From positions 1 to 39,783 of the forward strand of contig DAHWHN010000076.1 of NCBI GenBank assembly GCA_027335685.1: a DNA stretch of 39,783 nt, in the 5' to 3' direction. Both the position numbers and the translations under genes were made by a program. The notes beneath the pieces are model-generated. The model saw only the letters and a list, made by a program, of their open reading frames with translations. It searched no databases and had not been told where the DNA came from. This stretch comes from Acidimicrobiaceae bacterium (GTDB lineage: Bacteria > Actinomycetota > Acidimicrobiia > Acidimicrobiales > Bog-793). This document shows, piece after piece, positions 33,770-39,783 of this stretch (the stretch's first letter is position 1; each line of letters opens with the position of its first letter).

Positions 33770-34688
33770 GAGCCCTCCGTACCGGCCGCAGCGCCGGGTT
33801 GCCGATCTCGTCGAACGCGAAGTTGAGCAGCGAGAACGCGCCACCGAGCATCGCTATCGCGATCCCGGGCATGATCGCCCACAACGGCATCCCGGCCTGG
33901 AGCGCCTCGTTGTTCTCGGCCCAGTACAGCATGGTCCCCCAGCTCATCGAGCTCGGGTTGCCGAGGCCGATGAACTGCAGGCCCGCCGCAGCCAGCACGG
34001 CGTACAAGGCGGCGCCGAGGAAGTTCGCGACGATGAGGGACGTCATCGTCGGCAGGATCTCGAACACGATGATGCGCCACCTCCGCTCGCCGCGCAGCTT
34101 CGCCGCGACGAGGAAGTCCCGGCTGCGCAGCGAGAGGGCCTGTGACCGGAGCTGGCGGGCACCGTAGGACCAGCCCGTGGCGACGAGCACGGCGATGAGG
34201 ATCGTGTCCCCGCCGTTCTTCGAGTAGGCCGCGATGACCACGATCAGCGGGAACGCGGGGATGACGAGGAAGACGTCCGTGAACAGCGAGAGCAGGTCGT
34301 CAGCGATCCCGCCGAGGTACGCGGCCGTCACGCCGATCGCGACGGACAGCACCGTGGCGAGGCCGCCGACCACGAGGGCGATGACGAGCGACTGCCGCGT
34401 CCCCCAGATGAGCTGCGCGAAGACGTCCTGGCCGTAGGAGGTCGTTCCGAGCAGGTGCGCGGCCGACGGCGCGGCGCCGCGGGCGTAGATCTCCGCGTTC
34501 GGGTTGTCGGCCGCGAGCACGCGCGGGAACAGCGCGCAGAACGCGAAGAACGCGAGCAGGACCGAACCGGCCATCGCCTTGCGGTTGCCGAGCAGCGCCC
34601 GCCCGAGGTTGCCCGCCGTGCCGGACTTGAGCCGCGCGACCAGCTCCGCGACGCGCGCCGGTGGGGGGCCGACCGTCACCGTGGCCAT
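33750..34688 (-). CDS. Opp/Dpp-type ABC transporter permease (OppC-like), second system
   Basis: The 312-residue membrane protein has the OppC pattern: first helix AGSVLLAFFAFCALFPRVL, AAHLLGTTSYGQDVFAQLIW, the EAA-type loop in RSRDFLVAAKLRGERRWRII, and C-terminal helices ending LLNFAFDEIGNPAL. The start is an ATG seven bases after the OppB-like stop. It resembles the OppC-like protein of the first operon (the same HLLGTT and FDE/IDELGNP landmarks) but lacks that protein's long tail. Confidence 0.95.
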   Translation of the reverse strand: MATVTVGPPPARVAELVARLKSGTAGNLGRALLGNRKAMAGSVLLAFFAFCALFPRVLAADNPNAEIYARGAAPSAAHLLGTTSYGQDVFAQLIWGTRQSLVIALVVGGLATVLSVAIGVTAAYLGGIADDLLSLFTDVFLVIPAFPLIVVIAAYSKNGGDTILIAVLVATGWSYGARQLRSQALSLRSRDFLVAAKLRGERRWRIIVFEILPTMTSLIVANFLGAALYAVLAAAGLQFIGLGNPSSMSWGTMLYWAENNEALQAGMPLWAIMPGIAIAMLGGAFSLLNFAFDEIGNPALRPVRRARVRRDP

Positions 34689-34695
34689 GTCGCCC

Positions 34696-35679
34696 TCACC
34701 TCTCCGACCTCGTCCGGGGGTCGAGCACGAGCGTCACGAAGTCCACGACGAGCACGGCGACGAGCACGGCGACGGTGATGAGCAGGAACAGCGTCTGCAT
34801 GAGCGCGAAGTCCTCGTTCTGCACCGCTTCGAGGAGCATGTAGCCGAGCCCGGGGTAGGAGAAGACGTACTCGACGAGGATCGCCCCGCTCACGACGAAG
34901 CCGAGGGACATCGCGAAGCCCGTCAGGTTCGGCAGGATCGCGTTGCGGCCGGCGTAGTCCATCATGATGCGCGCCGGCGAGAGCCCTTTGGCCCGCGCCA
35001 TGCGGACGTAGTCCTCCGCGAGCGTCGTGATCATGTTGTTGCGCATCGTGAGGATCCAGCCACCGATCGAGGTGATGAGGATCGTGCACGCAGGCAGGAT
35101 CGCGTGGTCGAGCACGTCGCCGATGAAGTGCCAGGTCCAGCCGATCGTGTCGGTGTTCGAGTAGCCGAAGCCGAGCGGGGTCCAGCCGAGGGTGATCGAG
35201 AACGCGAGGAGCAGCAAGAGCGCGACGAAGAAGTAGGGGAACGCGGACGTCACGACGAACACCGGCGGCAGGATGCTGTCGAGCTTGCTGCCCCGCCGCC
35301 ACCCCGAGATCATCCCGATCAAGGTCCCGAGCACGAAGCCGATGATCGTCGTCACGCCGACGAGCACGAGCGTCCACAGGATCGCAGACCGCACGACCTG
35401 CAGGACCGTGTCCGGGAAGAAGGTCAGGGAGACCCCGAAGTGGCCGGTGAGGGTGTCGCCGAGATACCCGAAGTACTGGGATATCTCGCTTTGCTTGGTG
35501 TTGACGCCGAAGGCGATCTCGAGAGCGTGCAGCACCTGGCCGTTCACCCGCCCCCGGAACCTCGCCATCATCGCGATGGCGGGGTTGCCGGGCATGAGCC
35601 GAGGCAGGACGAAGTTGATCGTCAGGCACGACCACAAGGTGACGACGAAGAAGCCGAGCCGGCGGACGACGTAGCTCAC
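34696..35679 (-). CDS. Opp/Dpp-type ABC transporter permease (OppB-like), second system
   Basis: The 327-residue permease begins MSYVVRRLGFFVVTLWSCLT and has NFVLPRLMPGNPAIAM, several further helices, and the EAA-type loop in EDYVRMARAKGLSPARIMMD. The length equals that of the first-operon OppB. The start is a GTG at 35679. It follows the SBP gene by 13 bases and precedes the OppC-like gene by seven. Confidence 0.95.
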   Translation of the reverse strand: MSYVVRRLGFFVVTLWSCLTINFVLPRLMPGNPAIAMMARFRGRVNGQVLHALEIAFGVNTKQSEISQYFGYLGDTLTGHFGVSLTFFPDTVLQVVRSAILWTLVLVGVTTIIGFVLGTLIGMISGWRRGSKLDSILPPVFVVTSAFPYFFVALLLLLAFSITLGWTPLGFGYSNTDTIGWTWHFIGDVLDHAILPACTILITSIGGWILTMRNNMITTLAEDYVRMARAKGLSPARIMMDYAGRNAILPNLTGFAMSLGFVVSGAILVEYVFSYPGLGYMLLEAVQNEDFALMQTLFLLITVAVLVAVLVVDFVTLVLDPRTRSER

Positions 35680-35692
35680 GAGACCGAGTCGA

Positions 35693-37375
35693 CTACTTCT
35701 TCGGGCTCAGGTGCAGGAGAAGCACCTCGTTGTCCGGCGTGTTGTACGGCGCCGGCTGAGCGAAGGGGTTGGTCGGGGTCGGCCAGCCGGTGAACTGGCT
35801 CGTGCTGTACTGGAACCAGTCGACCGACTCCGTGATCGGGATCACCGGCACGTCTGCGAGCATGACGCCCTCCAGCTTGTCGACGATCTGGTGCTGGGTG
35901 GCAACGCTCGTCGTCGCGGCATACGCGTTGATGAGGCTATCGGTCGCGGGGTTCGAGTACCGCTCGTAGTTCGTGGACGCGAGCTGGCCGATCGGGGCGG
36001 TGTTAGGCCCGTAGAGCAGCTGGCGCAGCTCGTAGTACGGGCTCGGGCCGCCGGTCTCGTTGTCGAACGCGAGCTGGAAGCTGCCGCGGTACAAGTCGTT
36101 GTCGAAGTCGGTGCCCGCCAGGTTGTCGACGGTCACCTTGATCCCGACCGCGGCGAGCTCGTGCTGGACGATCTGGAGGTCCGCGACCCAGTCGCTGTTG
36201 CCGCCCACGTTGATGATCGTGAAGGAGAGCGACTTCCCGCCCTTTTGGAAGACCCCGCCGGGACCGCGCTTGTAGCCGTCCTTCTCGAGGATCGAGATCG
36301 ACCTCTTCGGGTCGTAGCCGTAGCCGTACTGTGCGGCGGCGGGCTTGTCGAGCCACGAGGAGAACGTCGGGGTGACGATCCCGGTCTGGTTCGCCGCCGG
36401 CTCGTAGCCGTACTCGCCGATCGACGCGACCTGGCTGCGGTTGATCGCGTAGGCCATGGCCTGGCGGACCGCGAGGTCGTTGAGCGGGGCCACCTTCTGG
36501 TTGATGAACAGCGAGACGTTCGCGACGGGCGGGAACCAGTCGTGGTTGCTCGGGGACTTCGAGAGGTAGAAGGCCTTGATCCCCGGGATGAACTGCCCTC
36601 CCCACTGCGCCTGGCCGGTGGCGAGGTAGGTGTTGGCCGGCTGGTTCGAGGTGAACGCCGGGTACTCGAGCGTCGCGATCTTCGGCAGCCCGGGCTGCCA
36701 GTAGTGGGTGTTCGCGGCGTAGGTGATGTTCTGCCCCGTGCAGTTCTTCACCGTGTACGGGCCCGAGCCGACCGGGGAGGTGTCGGGGTAGGTGACCGGG
36801 TTCTTGATCTTGGACCAGATGCTCTCGGGCACGATGGAGACCTGGTCGGCGACGTAGTAGAAGTACGGGACCGCGGCGGTCTTGAAGGTGAGCACGACCT
36901 GGTCGCTCCCCTTTTGGACGACGCTGTCGAGCACCGACCAGACGGCGTTGATGTCGAGGGCCGGGAACTTCTTCAACAAGTTGAAGCTGAACGCGACGTC
37001 GGCGGCCGTGAGCGGCGTGCCGTTGGTCCACTTCACGCCCTTGCGCATCGTGAAGGTCAGCACCTTGTTCGCGTCGCTCCACGCGTAGCTCGACGCGAGC
37101 CACGGCGTGGTCTTCGCGTTGTCGAGGGAGTCGACGAACACGAGCGGCTCGTAGACAAAGCCGGCCGACTCCTGGAACACCGCCGGGTTGTACGGGTTGA
37201 AGTTGCAGGTCCACAGCGATCCGGACTCGTTCGAGATGGTCAGCGTGCCGCTCGGCCCCGAGGCGTGGTGCGTCTCGTGGACCCGGGCCGCCGACGCGGG
37301 TGTCCCGGCCGTGAGGCCCGTGGCGAGCAGCGCCGCGGGTACTGCGACGGCCGCCGGCAACCAACGTCGTGTCAT
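35693..37375 (-). CDS. Extracellular solute-binding protein, family 5, second system; no lipobox
   Basis: The 560-residue SBP_bac_5 protein has the family landmarks YEPLVFVDSLDNAK, YAWSDANKVLTFTMRKGVKW, TNGTPLTAADVAFSFNLLKK, SPVGSGPYTVKN and LNDLAVRQAMAYAINRSQVA. The C-terminal DVPVIPITESVDWFQYST region helps form the ligand cleft. The signal peptide (AAVAVPAALLATGLTAG, type I site after ASA) has no cysteine, so the mature protein is not predicted to be lipid-anchored. It starts two codons from the ROK kinase stop and should be the most abundant product of the operon. The ligand is probably a glycoside. Confidence 0.95.
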   Translation of the reverse strand: MTRRWLPAAVAVPAALLATGLTAGTPASAARVHETHHASGPSGTLTISNESGSLWTCNFNPYNPAVFQESAGFVYEPLVFVDSLDNAKTTPWLASSYAWSDANKVLTFTMRKGVKWTNGTPLTAADVAFSFNLLKKFPALDINAVWSVLDSVVQKGSDQVVLTFKTAAVPYFYYVADQVSIVPESIWSKIKNPVTYPDTSPVGSGPYTVKNCTGQNITYAANTHYWQPGLPKIATLEYPAFTSNQPANTYLATGQAQWGGQFIPGIKAFYLSKSPSNHDWFPPVANVSLFINQKVAPLNDLAVRQAMAYAINRSQVASIGEYGYEPAANQTGIVTPTFSSWLDKPAAAQYGYGYDPKRSISILEKDGYKRGPGGVFQKGGKSLSFTIINVGGNSDWVADLQIVQHELAAVGIKVTVDNLAGTDFDNDLYRGSFQLAFDNETGGPSPYYELRQLLYGPNTAPIGQLASTNYERYSNPATDSLINAYAATTSVATQHQIVDKLEGVMLADVPVIPITESVDWFQYSTSQFTGWPTPTNPFAQPAPYNTPDNEVLLLHLSPKK

Positions 37376-38362
37376 CTACATGCCCCTCCTGTTGTCATGC
37401 GACACGCAGCTCTTGCGTGCCGGGTTCTCGAGGACCTGGCGTGCGCACCCGAGTGCCATCTCGACGGCGCCGCGCAGCGCCGCTCCGTCCGGGCGCGCCG
37501 CGAGCACGAGCTCGGGCGGGTAGGGCACACCCGACTTGAGGGCCCGCTCGAGCGGGCCGGAGAACCTCGCCCAGGAGCGGGTCAGCCCGCCGCCGACGGC
37601 GACGCGGGCCGGGTCGAGCGCGACGACGAGGTTGACGAGGTGCGCGGCGAGGTGCTCGACGAACTCCTCGACGAGCTCCGCGAGAACGGGGTCGCCGTCG
37701 GCGGACTCGAACACCTCGGTCGCGTCGACCGGCCGGCCGAGGCGGCGCGACGCGACCGCCGCGAGGCCCATCCCGCTCACGACGTCCTCGAGCACCGCGC
37801 GGCCCGCGAGCGGGCGGTGGACGTCGCCGTGCGAGACGAGGCTGTAGCCGATCTCGCCGGCGGCGCCGTGCGCCCCGAGGAGCACCTGGCCGCCGACGAC
37901 GGCCGCGGACGCGAGACCCGTGCCGAGGTTGAGGTAGAGGCCGGGGTCCTGGCCGACGAGGGCCCCGCTCCTGGACTCGAAGAGCGCCGCCGCCTTCACG
38001 TCGTTGCCGACCCATGCCGGCACCCCGAAGGCCTCTTCGACGCGGCGTCCGAGGGCGACCGATCCCCACCCGGGGATCGCCGGGGCGAGGTCGACGCCGT
38101 GGTCGAGGGGGATCCCGATCGTCGACACGCCGACTGCGACGAGCTGGGCCTCGGGCCCGGCGCCGCGGACCGCGGCGTGGCCCATCTCGACGAGCCGCGC
38201 GAGCACCGCCGGGGCACCCTCCACCGATGCGGTGGCGCGCAGGTCGTCGACGAGCTGCCGGCCCTCGAGGTCGCAGACCGCAGCCGCCAACTTCGTCCCT
38301 CCGACGTCGATCGCCAGCACGACCGGGATCGGTCCCGGCTGTGTCTGCATCTGCCCCCCCAT
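37376..38362 (-). CDS. ROK-family sugar kinase without the zinc motif
   Basis: This first gene of the operon encodes a ROK kinase. The phosphate motif LAIDVGGTK (17-24), catalytic Asp121 in GNDVKAAAL and the LNLGTG motif (145-150) are intact, so kinase activity is likely. The usual ROK zinc site (GHxxx...CxCGxxGCxE) is absent: AAGEIGYS has Tyr where His is normal, and no cysteine cluster follows. The beta-glucoside kinase BglK is a ROK member acting with GH4-type hydrolases, which makes phosphorylation of an imported glycoside a fair guess. Start is uncertain: ATG at 38362 or 38350, or GTG at 38395. Confidence 0.88.
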   Translation of the reverse strand: MGGQMQTQPGPIPVVLAIDVGGTKLAAAVCDLEGRQLVDDLRATASVEGAPAVLARLVEMGHAAVRGAGPEAQLVAVGVSTIGIPLDHGVDLAPAIPGWGSVALGRRVEEAFGVPAWVGNDVKAAALFESRSGALVGQDPGLYLNLGTGLASAAVVGGQVLLGAHGAAGEIGYSLVSHGDVHRPLAGRAVLEDVVSGMGLAAVASRRLGRPVDATEVFESADGDPVLAELVEEFVEHLAAHLVNLVVALDPARVAVGGGLTRSWARFSGPLERALKSGVPYPPELVLAARPDGAALRGAVEMALGCARQVLENPARKSCVSHDNRRGM

Positions 38363-38441
38363 TGCCACCGTTATCGTCACCGTTCGTACTGTCACGGATG
38401 GTGCCGTCTCGAGCGGTGCCCTGCACCGCCTCCCCCGAGAC

Positions 38442-38462
38442 AGATAGGAAAGTTACCTATCT
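38442..38462. promoter_or_regulatory. 21-base dyad operator between the ROK kinase and ROK regulator genes
   Basis: AGATAGG and CCTATCT flank an AAAGTTA centre; with two inner matching pairs, nine of ten base pairs of the dyad agree. It covers the -10 box of the predicted minus-strand promoter and lies just before the ROK regulator gene, so that regulator is the likely binder. Confidence 0.7.
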
Positions 38463-38478
38463 GGAGCGCGCCTGGCAA
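38450..38478 (-). promoter_or_regulatory. Predicted promoter of the twelve-gene operon
   Basis: On the minus strand TTGCCA, 17 bases and TAACTT make a plausible housekeeping promoter, with the -10 inside the dyad operator. Its -35 box touches the start codon of the divergent regulator gene. Confidence 0.55.
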
Positions 38479-39713
38479 TGGGCTATCGTGAACGCATCGT
38501 TACGAGCCGGCCCGAGCACACCGACCAGCTGGAGGCGGCCCCTGGCGCCGGCCGGGTCGGCCAGCCACGACTTCTCCGGGCGATCAACGAGCAGGCGCTG
38601 CTCAACGCCCTGCGCCGGTACGGCCGGCTGACCCGTGCCGAGCTCGCCGAGCTGTCCGGGTTGTCGAAGCCGACCGTCGGCGCGGCGCTCGTGCACCTCG
38701 AGGGCGACGGCCTCGTCCAGGTCGTCGGCCGCCGCACGGGCGGGCGCGGCCCGACGGCGCTCGTCTACGAGCTGCGGCCCGACGCGGGGTTCGTGCTCGC
38801 GCTCGACGTCGGCAGCGAGTTCGTCCGGGGCGGCGTCGCCGACCTCTCCGGCACGATCCGGGCGCGTGGCCACCGTGGCGTGCACGCCGCGAGCGGGCAC
38901 GCCCGGATGTCCGGGCTCGTCGAGCTCGCGGGCGAGCTGGTCGAGCGGGCCGGCATCTCGCTGTCGTCCATCGTCCAGACGATCGTCGGGAGCCCCGGGG
39001 TCCACGACCCGGTCCACGACGTCCTCACGGTCGCGCGCGGCCTCCCCGGCTGGGAGCGTCCGGGCGTGCTCGCGGACCTGCGCCGGTCCTTCGGCGCCGC
39101 GACGCTCGTGCAGAACGACGTGAACCTCGCCGCGCTCGCCGAGCGGGACCACGGCCAGGGACGAGGCGTCGAGACCTTCGCGTTCGTGTCGGTCGGCACC
39201 GGGGTCGGGATGGGGCTCGTGCTGTCCGGGCAGCTCCACACCGGAGCGCACGGCACGGCCGGCGAGATCGCCTACCTGCCGATCGCGACCGACGACGGCA
39301 TCGACCTGCGCGACGCCCGCCGGCGCGGCGCGCTCGAGGCGGCCGCGTCCGCGGCGGGCGTCGTGCGCGCCGCGCGCAGCCGCGGCATGACCGGTCGGCT
39401 GACGGCGCAGCGGGTCTTCGCAGCTGCGGCCGCGGGCGACGAGCGGGCGCGCGCCGTCGTCGCCGGCGAGGCCCTCCTCGTCGCCCGAGCGATCGCCTCG
39501 GTCGCCCTCGTCGCGGACCCTGCGCTCGTCATCCTCGGCGGGGGCATCGGCGGCGCGCCGGGCTTTTCCGACGCGGTCGCGTCTGCGCTCGCGGGCCTCG
39601 TGCCCGCTCCTCCCGAGCTGCGGGTGAGCGCCTTCGCCAGCGAGGCGATCGTCGAGGGCGGGATCGTGGCCGGCGTCGACCTCGCGTGGGGCAAGGTCCT
39701 CGACCGGTCCTGA
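38478..39713 (+). CDS. ROK-family transcriptional regulator
   Basis: The 411-residue protein has an N-terminal winged helix-turn-helix (LLNALRRYGRLTRAELAELS, then GLSKPTVGAALVHLEGDGLV at about 41-80) and a ROK sugar-binding domain. The ATP motif is degenerate (LALDVGSEFVRGG rather than DxGGT), while QNDVNLAAL and SVGTGVGMG remain. It is therefore likely a sugar sensor and not a kinase. The zinc-binding cysteines are missing here too (GEIAYLPI). It is divergent from the ROK kinase operon with a dyad operator between them, the usual layout for a local repressor released by a sugar or sugar phosphate. GGAG lies upstream of the ATG. Confidence 0.93.
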   Translation: MGYRERIVTSRPEHTDQLEAAPGAGRVGQPRLLRAINEQALLNALRRYGRLTRAELAELSGLSKPTVGAALVHLEGDGLVQVVGRRTGGRGPTALVYELRPDAGFVLALDVGSEFVRGGVADLSGTIRARGHRGVHAASGHARMSGLVELAGELVERAGISLSSIVQTIVGSPGVHDPVHDVLTVARGLPGWERPGVLADLRRSFGAATLVQNDVNLAALAERDHGQGRGVETFAFVSVGTGVGMGLVLSGQLHTGAHGTAGEIAYLPIATDDGIDLRDARRRGALEAAASAAGVVRAARSRGMTGRLTAQRVFAAAAAGDERARAVVAGEALLVARAIASVALVADPALVILGGGIGGAPGFSDAVASALAGLVPAPPELRVSAFASEAIVEGGIVAGVDLAWGKVLDRS

Positions 39714-39783
39714 GCGCGAACTTCCCGCCACGGCGGACGCTCCGCTCGGGGGAACGCGCCGTGCCCGGCGGCGCGCGCGCCGG

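Noticed and set aside
35711-38491. 926-residue plus-strand open frame opposite the second SBP and ROK kinase
   Set aside because: Same antisense effect; the minus strand has two well-supported genes.

Overview
The window is GC-rich DNA (about 70% G+C by eye) with the codon use, frequent GTG starts, ATGA/GTGA gene overlaps and gene families of an actinobacterium: DUF222/HNH nuclease, VapBC, GT51 transglycosylase, secreted Hcp-like protein, DinB protein with a CDECGFD-type N-terminus. A flagellar basal-body operon in such a genome would fit Acidimicrobiia or a relative. That placement is inference; no rRNA or other marker is present.

Layout. (1) 1-3842, minus strand: flgB-flgC-fliE-fliF-fliG-fliH (fliH cut by the window edge), the classical start of a flagellar export/basal-body operon. 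(2) 4006-6310, minus strand: a DHA2-type 14-TM efflux pump followed by a MerR-type regulator, behind a 19-bp-spacer promoter carrying a tipA-like dyad. (3) 6561-16826, plus strand: a near-consensus promoter with two palindromic LacI-type operators, then LacI regulator, Opp-type permeases OppB and OppC, ATPases OppD and OppF, a substrate-binding protein (SBP) and a GH3 beta-glycosidase with a PA14-like insert. This reads as a gluco-oligosaccharide import and hydrolysis locus. (4) 16827-24010: mixed small genes: an AbrB-type antitoxin/VapC pair, a divergent GT51 transglycosylase and a DedA protein, a secreted Hcp-like protein with a Gly-Ser tail, a Cys-rich unknown, a DUF222-HNH nuclease, a small membrane protein and a DinB-type protein. 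A dif-like AT-rich site lies at 20871-20898. (5) 24103-38395, minus strand: twelve closely packed genes read from one divergent promoter, with a ROK-family regulator (38478-39713, plus strand) on the other side. In transcription order they encode: ROK sugar kinase, SBP, OppB, OppC, OppD, OppF, a GNAT-like acyltransferase, PfkB kinase, GH4 phospho-glycosidase, a large uncharacterised toroid-like protein, an IolE-like TIM-barrel enzyme and an IolG-like Gfo/Idh dehydrogenase.

How the genes may work together (inference): both sugar loci use peptide-type (Opp) ABC importers, a class known in Thermotoga and archaea to carry beta-glucosides. Locus 3 hydrolyses its substrate with GH3. Locus 5 has no PTS genes but pairs an importer with two sugar kinases and a GH4 enzyme, which normally needs a 6-phosphorylated glycoside. 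It may phosphorylate an imported glycoside in the cytoplasm, cleave it with GH4, and process an unusual moiety through the IolE/IolG-like pair. It is the best candidate here for an undescribed system.

The window is also notable for many short tandem repeats, mostly of period 3n inside genes, and for two SBPs whose signal peptides lack a lipobox. No tRNA, rRNA, CRISPR array, transposase or phage gene was found.
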